A DNA stretch of 64,000 bases from Periweissella ghanensis (GCF_918814755.1 NZ_CAKKNT010000002.1:82809-146808), one strand, 5' to 3'. Positions 11,807 to 21,364 are shown, counted from the first letter of the stretch. The notes: generated by a model from the letters alone, not told the origin. Translations and numbers: made by a program.

Positions 11807-12586
11807 ATGGCACGATTTAAAGGAAAAACAATAGAAGAAGCAACTAACCGGGGATTAGAAATTCTTGGGGTTAACCGTGATGCGGTTGAAATTTACGTCA
11901 TAAATGCTGGCCAGGCCAAATTTTTTGGCTTATACCATGTTGCAGCAGAAGTCGAAATTATTATTAAAGAACAAAGTCAAATGGTCCAACCAATGATGGT
12001 CGCACAAGCCGTCCCATCCTTAGATGAACCAATTAATGTGGCCATCGTTAGTACACCAAATAATGATGAACAAGCGTTACTTGAACGCCAAGCGAAAAAT
12101 CGCGAACGGTGGGAAAAAGCGACGGATGAAGTAATTGATTATTTAGTAACTATTTTAGGAGCGTTGGGCATTGAAGGTGATCTTGACGCCACTTGGGGTC
12201 AAAATACTTTAAATATTCAGTTTGAAACCGCCACCGAAGGGTTATTAATCGGTAAATACGGTCGGACCTTAAATGCAATGCAAACTTTGGCAACGGCTTA
12301 CTTAAGTGAAGCGGGCATTAACCACCCCCAAGTGATGTTAAATGTTGGTAACTACCGTGAAGAACGGAATGAAAAACTTGAACGTTTAGCATATCGTTTA
12401 GCCGATAAAGTTGTTAGCTTGGGTCAAAGCGAAACGCTTGAGCCAATGCCAGCTTTTGAACGAAAAGTAATTCACAGTGCCTTGGCTGATGATACCGATA
12501 TTTTAACAACTTCAATTGGTAAAGAACCATTCCGATGCGTTAAAATTGAATTGAGCCAAGCAGCGATTGCCCGGCTTGATGCATAA
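11807..12586 (+). CDS. khpB: RNA-binding protein KhpB (Jag/EloR)
   Basis: Jag_N-KH-R3H protein that binds RNA with KhpA and controls cell elongation in streptococci and lactobacilli. Residues 1-52 are the Jag_N domain (ARFKGKTIEEATNRGLEILG). A linker follows, then a KH domain with the GXXG loop in LLIGKYGRTLNAMQTLA, and an R3H domain (residues about 190-255) carrying YREERNEKLERLA and the FERKVIH segment. It has 259 residues and starts at 11807 behind AGCGGGA. Possible -10 boxes (TATAAT at 11770 and 11788) lie just upstream. Position between yidC and mnmE is standard. Confidence 0.95.
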   Translation: MARFKGKTIEEATNRGLEILGVNRDAVEIYVINAGQAKFFGLYHVAAEVEIIIKEQSQMVQPMMVAQAVPSLDEPINVAIVSTPNNDEQALLERQAKNRERWEKATDEVIDYLVTILGALGIEGDLDATWGQNTLNIQFETATEGLLIGKYGRTLNAMQTLATAYLSEAGINHPQVMLNVGNYREERNEKLERLAYRLADKVVSLGQSETLEPMPAFERKVIHSALADDTDILTTSIGKEPFRCVKIELSQAAIARLDA

Positions 12587-12611
12587 GTTACATTGAAAGT
12601 CATTTGATTGG

Positions 12612-12640
12612 TTGACATCCGTTAGTTGACTGATTAGAAT
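12612..12640 (+). promoter_or_regulatory. Strong vegetative promoter upstream of mnmE
   Basis: Perfect -35 TTGACA (12612-12617), 17 bases, then TAGAAT (12635-12640). Transcription would start near 12647, giving a leader of about 420 bases before mnmE. That leader contains two reversed palindromic repeats and a terminator-like hairpin. No gene is visible in the gap 12587-13067. Confidence 0.7.
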
Positions 12641-12744
12641 AAGTCTGTTATCCGTTAATTGGGACGTTTTTTTAGTGCGGCTTAATTAACGATGAAGACT
12701 GCTGAATAAAAAGTAGTAAAAAGGTGCCCGATTTTAGGCATTTA

Positions 12745-12860
12745 AAATGTGCTCCAAGGACCAAGTTCCTAAGCATATACGTCACAACCGACTGACTCAT
12801 AAACCGAGTCAATGGTTCTGCCTAGTATGCTACGGACCTTAAACGGCCCTTGTCGCACTC
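12745..12860 (-). repeat. Palindromic 114-base-type repeat, copy in mnmE leader (first)
   Basis: 116 bases, read on the minus strand from GAGTGCGAC at 12860 to GAGCACATTT at 12745. Internal arms pair (for example GACTCGG with an imperfect partner, and the terminal GTGC with GCAC). It stands head-to-tail with the next copy, four bases apart. Unlike most copies it does not follow a stop codon on its own strand. Confidence 0.75.
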
Positions 12861-12863
12861 TTA

Positions 12864-12977
12864 AAACGTGCTCCACAAACCAAACCTTTCCGCCTACTTC
12901 AATCAATTACAAATGCCAAATCCGCATTTGCATTGATTATCTGTAGTGCTCAAGGTTTCCCAGTTTGTGTCGCACTC
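12864..12977 (-). repeat. Palindromic 114-base repeat, copy in mnmE leader (second)
   Basis: Exactly 114 bases on the minus strand, GAGTGCGAC at 12977 to GAGCACGTTT at 12864. The central hairpin pairs AATCAATGCAAATGC with GCATTTGTAATTGATT. The outer arms pair CACAAACTGGGAAACC with GGTTTGGTTTGTG. Same length and ends as the copies at 17793 and 55649 but with a different stem sequence. Confidence 0.85.
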
Positions 12978-12997
12978 TATATCACCGAAGTAGTGAA

Positions 12998-13046
12998 AGT
13001 GCTTCGCCACCCAACAAATCAATGGGGGTGGTGTAGGCACTTTTTT
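12998..13046 (+). terminator. Terminator hairpin directly before the mnmE ribosome site
   Basis: AGTGCTTCGCCACCC pairs with GGGTGGTGTAGGCACT and six T follow. The T-run ends only about 7 bases before the mnmE Shine-Dalgarno (AGAAAGGA), so there is no room for a promoter after it. Transcripts from 12640 must pass through it, which suggests conditional read-through (attenuation). Confidence 0.75.
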
Positions 13047-13067
13047 AGTACCCAGAAAGGAATTATC

Positions 13068-14474
13068 ATGGCTAACGCAGGAGATGCATTAACAGAATTT
13101 GACACGATTGCCGCAATTAGTACGCCACCTGGTGAAGGGGCAATTTCAATTATTCGTTTGAGTGGAGAAGAGGCCGTTGTGATTGCCAACCGCGTCTTTA
13201 AAGGTAAAAACTTAACCAAAGTTGCCAGTCACACGATTAACTACGGTCACATTATTGACCCTGATCACGATAATCAAGAAATTGATGAAGTGATGGTTTC
13301 GGTAATGTTGGCGCCAAAAACCTTTACGCGTGAAGACGTTATCGAAATTAACGCGCACGGTGGGATTGTGGCGACTAACAAAATTTTGCAATTATTACTC
13401 GCTAATGGAGCGCGGATTGCTGAACCTGGTGAATTTACTAAGCGGGCCTTTTTAAGTGGTCGGATTGATTTATCACAAGCTGAAGCCGTGATGGACTTGA
13501 TTCGGGCTAAAACTGATCGCTCAATGCAAGTGGCTTTAAACCAACTTGATGGTAATTTATCAAACTTAATTCGCAAAATTCGCAAGGATATCGTGGATAC
13601 TTTGGCAGTCGTGGAAGTTAATATCGACTATCCGGAATATGATGCGGTTGAAGAAATGACGACCAAATTGTTGTTAGAACAAGCCGAAAATGTGAAGGCT
13701 TACGTGGAACAATTATTACGGACGGCTAAACAAGGTAAAGTTCTCCGTGAAGGCCTTGCAACGGCGATTATTGGTCGCCCAAACGTTGGTAAAAGTTCAA
13801 TTTTGAACCACTTATTACATGAAGATAAAGCGATTGTCACTGATATTGCGGGGACTACGCGGGATGTGATTGAAGAGTATGTCAATGTCCGCGGGGTACC
13901 GTTGAAATTAATTGATACGGCCGGAATTCGCGATACCGAAGACGTGGTTGAAAAAATTGGGGTTGAACGTTCACGGGCCGCAATTACTAAGGCTGATTTG
14001 GTCATGTTAGTGTTAAATACTAACCAACCATTAACGGCCGAAGATCGCCAATTAATTGAAATTACCAACGATAAAAAACGGATTGTTATTTTAAATAAAA
14101 CTGACCTTGAACAAAACATTGATCAAGCGGAATTGGCTAGTTTAATTGCCGCTGATGAAATGATTGCTGTATCGGTTTTACGGAATGACAACATGGACAA
14201 ATTAGAAGAAAAAATTGCCCACTTGTTCTTTGATGAAGGGATTGAAAATAACCAAACTACTGTGATGGTTACTAATGCCCGCCATATTGGTTTATTAGCA
14301 CAAGCGGCTAAATCATTGCAAGCCGTCATTGATGGGATTGAAATGGGGATGCCAGTTGATATTGTGCAAATCGACATGACCAATGCCTGGGACAAACTTG
14401 GTGAAATTACTGGAGATTCTGTCCAAGACGACTTATTAACCGAATTGTTTAGTCAATTCTGTTTAGGAAAATAA
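13068..14474 (+). CDS. mnmE: tRNA modification GTPase MnmE (TrmE)
   Basis: With MnmG it adds the 5-carboxymethylaminomethyl group to the wobble uridine of tRNAs. The frame stays open upstream to 12933, but the ATG at 13068 ([17 protein letters not shown]) has AGAAAGGA and gives the normal 468 residues; the upstream codons fall in repeat and hairpin DNA. The N-terminal formyl-THF-binding domain covers about residues 1-120. The G domain has Walker [10 protein letters not shown] and [10 protein letters not shown]. The C-terminus is the family CLGK with its catalytic-site cysteine. mnmG follows after 29 bases. Confidence 0.97.
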   Translation: MANAGDALTEFDTIAAISTPPGEGAISIIRLSGEEAVVIANRVFKGKNLTKVASHTINYGHIIDPDHDNQEIDEVMVSVMLAPKTFTREDVIEINAHGGIVATNKILQLLLANGARIAEPGEFTKRAFLSGRIDLSQAEAVMDLIRAKTDRSMQVALNQLDGNLSNLIRKIRKDIVDTLAVVEVNIDYPEYDAVEEMTTKLLLEQAENVKAYVEQLLRTAKQGKVLREGLATAIIGRPNVGKSSILNHLLHEDKAIVTDIAGTTRDVIEEYVNVRGVPLKLIDTAGIRDTEDVVEKIGVERSRAAITKADLVMLVLNTNQPLTAEDRQLIEITNDKKRIVILNKTDLEQNIDQAELASLIAADEMIAVSVLRNDNMDKLEEKIAHLFFDEGIENNQTTVMVTNARHIGLLAQAAKSLQAVIDGIEMGMPVDIVQIDMTNAWDKLGEITGDSVQDDLLTELFSQFCLGK

Positions 14475-14503
14475 CTTAGATTATAAAAATAGGAGAAATA
14501 AAA

Positions 14504-16420
14504 ATGGCTGTAATTCCATACGAAGCTGGTGCATATGACGTAATCGTTGTTGGTGCTGGGCATGCTGGTTCTGAAGCTGCTTTAGCGGCTGCCCGCATGG
14601 GAAACAAAACTTTATTGATGACCATCTCACTTGAAATGGTTGCCTTCATGCCATGTAACCCGGCCGTTGGTGGTCCAGCTAAGGGGATTGTGGTACGTGA
14701 AATTGACGCCCTTGGTGGTGAAATGGGTCGCAACACGGATAAAACATATGTCCAAATGCGGATGCTTAACACCGGTAAAGGTCCAGCGGTGCGTGCTTTG
14801 CGGGCCCAATCTGATAAAGATGAATACCACATCAGCATGAAGCACACGATTGAAACAACGCCTAACTTAACGCTACGCCAAGGAATTGTGGAAGAAGTGA
14901 TTGTTGAAGATGGCGTTGCCACGGGGGTACGGACCAACACTGGGGCGATTTACAAGGCGAAATCAGTCGTGTTAACAGCCGGAACTTCATCACGTGGGAA
15001 GATTATTATTGGGGAATTGATGTACACATCAGGTCCTAATAACTCACAACCATCAATTAAGTTATCAGAAAACTTATTAGATCTTGGTTTTGAACTAAAG
15101 CGTTTCAAAACGGGTACCCCACCACGGGTTAACGGTAAAACAATTGATTTTTCTGTTACTGAAGAACAGCCTGGGGATGTCCAAGCCAACCACTTTAGTT
15201 ACACATCAAAGGATGAAGACTACTTGGCCTTGGAACAACAATTATCTTGCTGGTTGACTTATACTAATCAACATACCCATGCAATTATCAACGAAAACTT
15301 GCACCGGGCACCAATGTTTACCGGTGTGATTGAAGGGGTTGGTCCGCGTTACTGTCCATCAATTGAAGATAAAATTGTCCGGTTTGCTGATAAGTTACAA
15401 CACCAATTGTTCCTTGAACCAGAAGGTCGGACAACTGATGAATGGTATGTCCAAGGATTCTCAACTTCAATGCCTGAAGAAGTGCAATTGAAGATGCTTC
15501 ATTCAGTGCCTGGATTGGAAAATGCCGAATTAATGCGTCCTGGTTACGCCATTGAATATGACGTGGTTGCGCCACACCAATTACGGCACACGTTGGAAAC
15601 TAAAATTATCAAAAACCTTTACACGGCAGGTCAAATGAACGGAACTTCTGGGTATGAAGAAGCCGCTGGGCAAGGAATTATTGCCGGAATTAATGCCGGT
15701 TTACGTGCACTTGGTCGACCTGATTACGAAATGAAGCGTTCTGAAGGTTACATCGGAGTGATGATTGATGATTTAGTTACTAAGGGAACTAATGAACCAT
15801 ACCGGCTCCTAACTTCACGAGCCGAATACCGTTTATTATTGCGTCACGATAATGCTGATTTACGTTTAACTAAGGTTGGTCACGAATTAGGTTTAATTGA
15901 TGATGAACGTTACGCTGCTTTTGAAGCTAAAGTAGCGGCTATCGAAGCTGAAAAAGCCCGTTTACAAAGTATCCGTATCAATCCCAATGGACCATTAGAT
16001 GCCTACTTAGTAAGTTGTGGTTCAAATCCAATGAAGGATTCAATTTTGGCATCTGAATTGTTACGCCGGCCCGAAATTAACTACCAAAAGTTAATGGAAT
16101 TTGTACCAGCCAGTGAAACACCCCTTGATCGTTATGTAGTCGAAGAAGTTGAAATTCAAATTAAATACGAAGGCTACATTGTTAAGGCTCAAGAAAAAGT
16201 TGAAAAACTTCACCGGATGGAAGCTAAGAAAATTCCGGCAAATATTGATTATTCTGCAATCGAGGGCTTAGCAATTGAAGCTAAGCAAAAACTTGGTAAA
16301 ATAGAGCCAGAAACATTAGCGCAAGCATCACGGATTTCTGGTGTTAACCCAGCCGATATTGCTATTTTGAGTGTTTATATTCAAAACGGTCGAATTGCCA
16401 AAACCGTTGCTGTGGATTAG
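14504..16420 (+). CDS. mnmG: tRNA uridine modification enzyme MnmG (GidA)
   Basis: FAD-dependent partner of MnmE in wobble-uridine modification. The dinucleotide-binding motif [17 protein letters not shown] lies near residues 17-33. The family signatures [12 protein letters not shown] and the second motif in [19 protein letters not shown] are present, and the C-terminal helical domain that contacts MnmE runs to residue 638, the usual length. It follows mnmE on the same transcript (GGAG site at 14490). Only a weak palindrome follows (about 16427-16447), so termination after it is unclear. Confidence 0.97.
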   Translation: MAVIPYEAGAYDVIVVGAGHAGSEAALAAARMGNKTLLMTISLEMVAFMPCNPAVGGPAKGIVVREIDALGGEMGRNTDKTYVQMRMLNTGKGPAVRALRAQSDKDEYHISMKHTIETTPNLTLRQGIVEEVIVEDGVATGVRTNTGAIYKAKSVVLTAGTSSRGKIIIGELMYTSGPNNSQPSIKLSENLLDLGFELKRFKTGTPPRVNGKTIDFSVTEEQPGDVQANHFSYTSKDEDYLALEQQLSCWLTYTNQHTHAIINENLHRAPMFTGVIEGVGPRYCPSIEDKIVRFADKLQHQLFLEPEGRTTDEWYVQGFSTSMPEEVQLKMLHSVPGLENAELMRPGYAIEYDVVAPHQLRHTLETKIIKNLYTAGQMNGTSGYEEAAGQGIIAGINAGLRALGRPDYEMKRSEGYIGVMIDDLVTKGTNEPYRLLTSRAEYRLLLRHDNADLRLTKVGHELGLIDDERYAAFEAKVAAIEAEKARLQSIRINPNGPLDAYLVSCGSNPMKDSILASELLRRPEINYQKLMEFVPASETPLDRYVVEEVEIQIKYEGYIVKAQEKVEKLHRMEAKKIPANIDYSAIEGLAIEAKQKLGKIEPETLAQASRISGVNPADIAILSVYIQNGRIAKTVAVD

Positions 16421-16461
16421 TGTTTAAAAATTAATTAATAATTTTTATGAACGTGAAAATG

Positions 16462-16491
16462 TTGCCAAAAAAGCACAAAATTAGTTATACT
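16462..16491 (+). promoter_or_regulatory. Promoter of the NADH dehydrogenase gene
   Basis: TTGCCA (16462-16467), 18-base spacer, TATACT (16486-16491), overlapping a perfect TATAAT at 16491-16496. It lies about 75 bases before the gene. Confidence 0.55.
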
Positions 16492-16568
16492 ATAATAGAT
16501 ATGGCTAAAATATGCATTTTAGTAGTATACATTGGACAGACATCAAAAAAACTTAGGAGAATTTAATC

Positions 16569-17783
16569 ATGGCCAAGACGAAAATCGGTATTTTGGGCGC
16601 AGGTTACGCCGGATTGTTAGCATTAAAAGTATTGCAAAGCAAAGCGAAAGATGTAGAAATTACATTGATTGACCGTAACAGCTACCACAACGAAGCAACT
16701 GATTACCACGAAGTTGCTGCAGGTAGTGTTAATGCCGATAAAATCACTTACCCAATTTCAGACGTAGTAAAACCAGGTATTACTAACTTTATTCAAGCAA
16801 CTGTAACTAAGATCGACAAAGCAGCTAAGACAGTTGAAATCGAAGGCCACGAACCAATGACTTTTGATTACTTAATCGTTGCTTTAGGTTTCCGTTCAGA
16901 AACTTTCGGTATCAAGGGTGCAACTGAATTCGCATTACCAATGGACGACGTTGAATCATCAGAAGCTGTTTACAAGCACTTTATTGCTAAGTTGGAAGAC
17001 TACCGTACATCAAAGAACCCTGATAACTTGAAGGTCTTGATTGCCGGTGCCGGATTTACTGGTATGGAATTAATTGGTGCCATGGCTGAAAACAAAGCTA
17101 AGTACGCTAAGATTGCTGGTGTTACTCCAGATGATATCGAACTTACTTGTATTGATGCTGCGCCTTCATTGTTACCAATGTTCCCATCAGACTTGGCTGA
17201 CTACGCTGTTAAGCGCTTAGCTAAGCGTGGTGCTAAGGTATACACTAGCCGCGGAATCAACGAAGTTAAAGACGGTGTTGTAGTTGCCCAAAACATGGAA
17301 ACTAAAGAAATCATCGAATTCCCAGCCGGTACTATTATCTGGACTACTGGGGTTTCAGGTTCTGACGTTATTGCTAACTCAGGTATCGAAGCTCGTCGTA
17401 ACCGTGTGATGGTTACTTCACAACTTAAAGATCCTGAAAACGACAAGGTTTACATCCTTGGTGACGTTGCTGCTGTTATGGACGCTGAAAGTGGCCGCCC
17501 ATACCCAACTACTGCTCAAATCGCATTAGTAATGGGTCACGTAGCTGCAATGAACATTATTGCTGACATGAACGGTCAAGAAGGTGAAGACTTCAAGTAC
17601 GTAAGTCAAGGTACTGTTTGTTCATTAGGTAACACTGATGCCATTGGTGTGCTTGGTAACGGTACTAAGGTTAAGGGTTATGTTGCCTCAGCCTTGAAGA
17701 AGATCATCATGAACAAGTCACTTTGGGAAACTGGTGGTGTTAAAGAAATGCTTGCCAAGGGTCGTTTTGACTTGTACCACTAG
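16569..17783 (+). CDS. ndh: Type II NADH dehydrogenase (NDH-2)
   Basis: Single-subunit, FAD-containing peripheral membrane enzyme that passes electrons from NADH to quinone without pumping protons. The first Rossmann motif ILGAGYAGLLAL is at residues 8-19, the NADH-binding motif VLIAGAGFTGMELIGAM near residues 157-173, and the family VYILGDVAAV near residue 300. The 404 residues are normal. Codons are strongly biased to GGT, GCT and AAC compared with neighbours, which suggests high expression. In lactic acid bacteria NDH-2 can feed cytochrome bd when haem and menaquinone are available; no oxidase is in the window. A palindromic repeat starts 9 bases after the stop. Confidence 0.93.
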   Translation: MAKTKIGILGAGYAGLLALKVLQSKAKDVEITLIDRNSYHNEATDYHEVAAGSVNADKITYPISDVVKPGITNFIQATVTKIDKAAKTVEIEGHEPMTFDYLIVALGFRSETFGIKGATEFALPMDDVESSEAVYKHFIAKLEDYRTSKNPDNLKVLIAGAGFTGMELIGAMAENKAKYAKIAGVTPDDIELTCIDAAPSLLPMFPSDLADYAVKRLAKRGAKVYTSRGINEVKDGVVVAQNMETKEIIEFPAGTIIWTTGVSGSDVIANSGIEARRNRVMVTSQLKDPENDKVYILGDVAAVMDAESGRPYPTTAQIALVMGHVAAMNIIADMNGQEGEDFKYVSQGTVCSLGNTDAIGVLGNGTKVKGYVASALKKIIMNKSLWETGGVKEMLAKGRFDLYH

Positions 17784-17792
17784 AAATTATAA

Positions 17793-17906
17793 GAGTGTGA
17801 GCCTCAGCGGGAACTAGCGAGGACTATTGCGAGCTAACTGAAGATACGGTTTTGGTATCTAAGTTAGCTGAAATAGACGGAGCTAGTTGCTGAGGAGAAC
17901 ACGTTT
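17793..17906 (+). repeat. Palindromic 114-base repeat behind ndh
   Basis: Exactly 114 bases from GAGTGTGAG to GAACACGTTT. The outer stem pairs CCTCAGCGGGAACTAGC with GCTAGTTGCTGAGG. The inner stem pairs AGCTAACTGAAGATAC with GTATCTAAGTTAGCT. It aligns without gaps to the copy at 55649-55762: the ends and single-stranded parts are conserved while both stems differ and still pair. Confidence 0.88.
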
Positions 17907-17945
17907 AAAAAGGTCTGCGACACATTTGGTGTACAGATCTTTTTT
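17907..17945 (+). terminator. Terminator after ndh
   Basis: AAAAAGGTCTG pairs with CAGATCTTTTT around an inner GACAC/GTGT stem. It directly abuts the palindromic repeat. Confidence 0.82.
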
Positions 17946-17952
17946 ACTAAAG

Positions 17953-18030
17953 AAAAGCGGTTTCGATATGCGTGCATATCGGACCGCTTTTAATTTAGAC
18001 GGAAGTAGCTGAGGTGATTTGCACGTTCAG
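17953..18030 (+). repeat. Fragment related to the palindromic repeat
   Basis: A hairpin AAAAGCGGTTTCGATATGC / GCATATCGGACCGCTTTT (17953-17991) is followed by TTTAGACGGAAGTAGCTGAGG and GCACGTT-like sequence, resembling the 3' half of the 114-base repeats. From here to 18327 (about 300 very AT-rich bases) I see no gene; an open frame at 18027-18221 has no ribosome site or protein-like composition. Confidence 0.55.
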
Positions 18031-18327
18031 GTCCTTAATTTTTGGTAAATTACTTTAATATTATTAATAATAATATTAAAAATATTTATATAATATAACG
18101 AATTATGTAAAACCGAGCCGAATGTAAGCATAATATTTTTAAATGAGATATACTGTATGTTATATATTGTGGTTTTTTGCGTCAAAAAAACATAATTATT
18201 AGAATAAAACATTAGTAGCATAATTTGTGTTCAAAAAAATAAGCCTTGCTGCTATTTTTATTTAGTTTACGATAAATTATACCTAAACAGGTAAAAATGG
18301 CTGTAACCCCCTTTAAATTAACAAATT

Positions 18328-18365
18328 AAAAAGAGGTCCCGATTTAATAATCGGGACCTCTTTTT
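18328..18365 (-). terminator. Terminator of motAB
   Basis: A 16-bp perfect stem AAAAAGAGGTCCCGAT / ATCGGGACCTCTTTTT with a six-base loop, beginning 3 bases after the motB stop. Symmetrical, so it can also stop plus-strand transcripts. Confidence 0.93.
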
Positions 18366-18367
18366 GT

Positions 18368-19108
18368 TTACGAGAATTTACGTTGAATGATAATTTCAAT
18401 TCGTCGGTTTTTGGCACGACCAGCTGCATTCTGATTAGATGCGACCGGATTATTTTCCGCAAAGGCTTCGATGGTGACCTTACTTGGATCTAAAACGTGG
18501 GCATTGGTTAGGTAATTCATAACACTAATGGCGCGGGCAGAACTTAATTCCCAGTTAGAAGCATATTGGGGATTATTTTGAATTGGTAAGTTATCCGTAT
18601 AACCAGCAATAATAAAATTATTATTTTGCAGCATTTTGATATGAGGGGCCAAGAGACTCAATGATTTGGCCATTTCACTAGTAACGGCGGCACTAGCAGT
18701 ATCAAATAAAATATCGCTATTTAACGTTAAGTGAATCCCATCGCTTTGAATCGTGATGGTTACTTTATCCCGTAATGGTGAATTAGCGATGTCTTTTTTC
18801 GTTTCTTCAAAGGTTTTAGTTAACAACTGTTGTTCTTGTTGGCGTTTAAAATTTACTGAATCAATCGGTTTAATGACATTGTTGGGTTGGCCTTGGGCAT
18901 TATTTTTTTCCTTAGCGATTAACGATGAATTTGGATTACTAGCTAAAATACTACCAAATTCCGATTCGAGTTGCGCTAATTTTGCAGTATCAACTTTTGA
19001 GACCGCAAACAAAACAATGAATAAAGCAAGAAGCAACGTTAACATATCCGAATATGGGAGGAGCCAAGCTTCACTAGGTTCTTCTTCATGTTTATCTTTT
19101 TTTCGCAA
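18368..19108 (-). CDS. motB: Flagellar stator protein MotB
   Basis: Peptidoglycan-anchored stator subunit that forms the proton channel with MotA. After the start the sequence reads EAWLLPYSDMLTLLLALFIVLFA; Asp21 in that single membrane helix is the conserved ion-carrying residue. The C-terminal OmpA-like domain contains AGYTDNLPIQNNPQYASNWELSSARA and a final GRAKNRRIEI. I place the start at a TTG at 19108 because AGGAGGG lies 7 bases upstream. The longer frame from 19147 would begin inside motA with no ribosome site. 246 residues. Confidence 0.93.
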   Translation of the reverse strand: MRKKDKHEEEPSEAWLLPYSDMLTLLLALFIVLFAVSKVDTAKLAQLESEFGSILASNPNSSLIAKEKNNAQGQPNNVIKPIDSVNFKRQQEQQLLTKTFEETKKDIANSPLRDKVTITIQSDGIHLTLNSDILFDTASAAVTSEMAKSLSLLAPHIKMLQNNNFIIAGYTDNLPIQNNPQYASNWELSSARAISVMNYLTNAHVLDPSKVTIEAFAENNPVASNQNAAGRAKNRRIEIIIQRKFS

Positions 19109-19121
19109 ATTATTAACCCTC

Positions 19122-19880
19122 CTATTCTTCGATATATTCGTCGTCAATCATTGAATATAATTTTTTCTCGATTGTTTTGGCAGATAAACCAGCTTGAATG
19201 GCCAAAATTCCTTCAAGCATAACTTCAAGTTCTTGCAGTTCGGTTTTAGAAGCTTGTTTAAGCCGTTCACCAAAGGGAATAAACAGCACGTATCCAAAGA
19301 AGATTCCGTATAGGGTGGCGACAAAGGCCGCTGAAATACTATGACCCAAAGCGGTGATATCATTCAGGTGTCCCAAGGCACCAATCAAACCAATTACGGC
19401 TCCCAACACCCCTAAAGTCGGTGAAGTTGTGCCGGCTGTTTTGAACATATTCGCTCCGCGGGTATGCCGCTCTTCGATTGCGTCAATTTCATTTTCAAGA
19501 ATGTCTTTGACTTGATCAGCTGCGACCCCGTCAACAACCATTTGTAAGCCATGAACTAAGAAAGGGTTGTTATCTTCAGTCAAAACTGATTCCAAAGCAA
19601 GTAGACCATTACGCCGAGCTGTGTTTGATAATTCAACAATTTCGGCAATTGTGTCAGGAATGTTTTGTTCCTGTTTTTTAAATAACACGCGCACAATCCC
19701 GGGAAGCCGTTTGACATCCGTACTTGAAAACGTATTGAGTAACGTGGCAATGATTCCGACAAAGATAATCGTTGCCGCCGCGGGATTTAAGAGTACCGCA
19801 ACATTAGCACCTTTTAGAATCATTCCGACAACTACTGACGCAAAACCAAGAATTATTCCTAAAATTAGTGAAATTTGCAT
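19122..19880 (-). CDS. motA: Flagellar stator protein MotA
   Basis: Four-helix stator subunit that works with MotB against FliG. The start at 19880 (MQISLILGIILGFASVVVGM) has GGAGG 8 bases upstream and gives 252 residues; an in-frame extension to 19934 lacks a site. The conserved loop motif lies in ARRNGLLALE, and a GVLGAVIGLIGALG membrane segment carries the family proline/glycine pattern. It is transcribed with motB from a sigma-28-type promoter. The pair is on the minus strand, head-on to the replication fork, unlike the rest of the flagellar locus. Confidence 0.94.
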   Translation of the reverse strand: MQISLILGIILGFASVVVGMILKGANVAVLLNPAAATIIFVGIIATLLNTFSSTDVKRLPGIVRVLFKKQEQNIPDTIAEIVELSNTARRNGLLALESVLTEDNNPFLVHGLQMVVDGVAADQVKDILENEIDAIEERHTRGANMFKTAGTTSPTLGVLGAVIGLIGALGHLNDITALGHSISAAFVATLYGIFFGYVLFIPFGERLKQASKTELQELEVMLEGILAIQAGLSAKTIEKKLYSMIDDEYIEE

Positions 19881-19921
19881 GAATTGAACCTCCAAGAAAA
19901 CTTTTTTTAAATACTGATAGA

Positions 19922-19948
19922 GTATCGGTATCAAAATTGTAAAGTTTA
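19922..19948 (-). promoter_or_regulatory. Sigma-28 (FliA) promoter of motAB
   Basis: On the minus strand TAAA (19948-19945), 15 bases, then ACCGATAC (19929-19922), about 42 bases before motA. Matches the TAAA-N14/15-GCCGATAT consensus at seven of eight positions of the -10 if the first and last bases are allowed to vary. Confidence 0.7.
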
Positions 19949-20168
19949 ACGATTTTTACTAATATCGTAAATTTTTGTATGGAAATAAAATAAAAATTAA
20001 GTTATATTTAAAAGCATCTGAAAATAGTTATTAATAAAATTGATAAAAAGTATGATTTATTTGTTTTAAACGTTTATTTTTCTGCGTTCTTTATCATTTA
20101 ATAATACTATTTAGAATTTCTTAATAATATATCGAGATATGTAAAATACACATGGATGAGGACTCGTA

Positions 20169-20537
20169 ATGGAAATCGACAATTTATTGAAGACCGCGCT
20201 ATCAGTTTCAAATACCCGTGCACAAACAATTTCATCAAATATTGCCAATTTAAATACTCCTGCTTACAAAGCTAAACGGGTGCAATTTGAAAATTTACTA
20301 CAACAAGCGACCGGACCGGGGCAAATGGTCACTGATAATCCCCGGCATATTGGAGCGTTAAGTAATATTCAACCGCAAATTACCACGGAAACGGGTACCC
20401 AAGTCCGGGCCAATGGGAATAATGTTGATCTTGATACGGAAATGGTCGATCAAGCGCAAAATGGAATTTATTACAATATGCTCGTTAGCCAATTAAATGG
20501 ACGCTACCAAATGATGAGCTATATCGTGAACCATTAA
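20169..20537 (+). CDS. flgB: Flagellar proximal rod protein FlgB
   Basis: Proximal rod subunit, 122 residues. The family motif ANLNTPAYKAKRVQFE lies near the N-terminus, and the C-terminus ends in YQMMSYIVNH after the D0 helix. It is the first gene of the 27-kb flagellar-chemotaxis operon. The 288-base gap to motA is very AT-rich. I find no sigma-28 box on this strand, so the operon promoter is probably vegetative but cannot be placed confidently (a TATGAT near 20058 is one candidate). Confidence 0.93.
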   Translation: MEIDNLLKTALSVSNTRAQTISSNIANLNTPAYKAKRVQFENLLQQATGPGQMVTDNPRHIGALSNIQPQITTETGTQVRANGNNVDLDTEMVDQAQNGIYYNMLVSQLNGRYQMMSYIVNH

Positions 20538-20557
20538 ACGAATTACGAGGATAAAAA

Positions 20558-21001
20558 ATGAGTTTTTTTAACGGATTAAATATTAATGCGAGTGGGCTAG
20601 CTTTAAATCGTTTACAGATGGATGTTAGCTCAACCAATATTGCCAATGTTAATACGAATACCACGCCTGAAGGTGGCCCGTATAAAGCCAAGACTGTTCA
20701 ATTTAGTGAAAATTTGATGGCACAGCAAGCCGATTTAAATGATCCAAGTAGCAGTCTGAACTCCCCCAGTTACGGCGTTAAAGTTACGGGCATCACCGCT
20801 AATCAAAATATTAAACGTACATATGATCCAACCAATCCCAATGCTGATGCGAACGGGTATGTCGCCCAATCAAATGTCAATTTGGCTGATGAAATGGTCA
20901 AAATGATTCAAGCGCAACGCTCGTATGAAGCGAATGTATCAGCCACTGAAATGAACAAATCAATTTTACAAAAAGCCTTACAAATTTCATTAAACGGTTA
21001 A
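20558..21001 (+). CDS. flgC: Flagellar proximal rod protein FlgC
   Basis: Rod subunit of 147 residues. It has the flagellar rod N-terminal motif SSTNIANVNTNTTPEGGPYK and the family C-terminus VNLADEMVKMIQAQRSYEANVSA. It follows flgB by 20 bases with an ACGAGGA site. Confidence 0.95.
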   Translation: MSFFNGLNINASGLALNRLQMDVSSTNIANVNTNTTPEGGPYKAKTVQFSENLMAQQADLNDPSSSLNSPSYGVKVTGITANQNIKRTYDPTNPNADANGYVAQSNVNLADEMVKMIQAQRSYEANVSATEMNKSILQKALQISLNG

Positions 21002-21017
21002 TTCGAGGAGAAAATAA

Positions 21018-21338
21018 ATGGAATCAATCAATAGTTTGTTATCAAACGTACAAGGTTATCAAGGCTTTTTGGCTAAACAAACCGGCTTAGAAAATACCGA
21101 TTTTGCCGCGACCCACAGTGCTAATTTCAGCCAGTTACTAGGAAATGCGATTAACGGCCTTAACAATAATGTCAATGCGATGGAGCAAGGGACGGCGGGG
21201 TTAATTTCGGGAAATAATAATGATTTGGGTAAAGCCATGGTCCAAATGACAGAAGCCCAACTTTCAGTACAGACAGCGGTTCAGGTCCGCAATAAAGTAC
21301 TTGAGGCCTATAACGATATTAAGAATATGCAATTCTAG
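21018..21338 (+). CDS. fliE: Flagellar MS-ring/rod adaptor FliE
   Basis: Junction protein between the MS ring and rod, 106 residues. The C-terminal half carries the family pattern NDLGKAMVQMTEAQLSVQ and VRNKVLEAYNDI. Position after flgC and before fliF is conserved. Confidence 0.94.
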   Translation: MESINSLLSNVQGYQGFLAKQTGLENTDFAATHSANFSQLLGNAINGLNNNVNAMEQGTAGLISGNNNDLGKAMVQMTEAQLSVQTAVQVRNKVLEAYNDIKNMQF

Positions 21339-21364
21339 GAACCGTGTGAAAGGGATGTAAGTAA

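Noticed and set aside
12933..13067. N-terminal extension of MnmE by 45 codons
   Set aside because: It covers the palindromic repeat and terminator; the family start and a good ribosome site are at 13068.
18027..18221. 64-codon minus-strand open frame
   Set aside because: Very AT-rich, Ile/Asn/Tyr-heavy translation, no ribosome site; looks like chance in A/T sequence.
19109..19147. Upstream ATG for MotB inside motA
   Set aside because: No ribosome site, whereas AGGAGGG precisely precedes the TTG at 19108.
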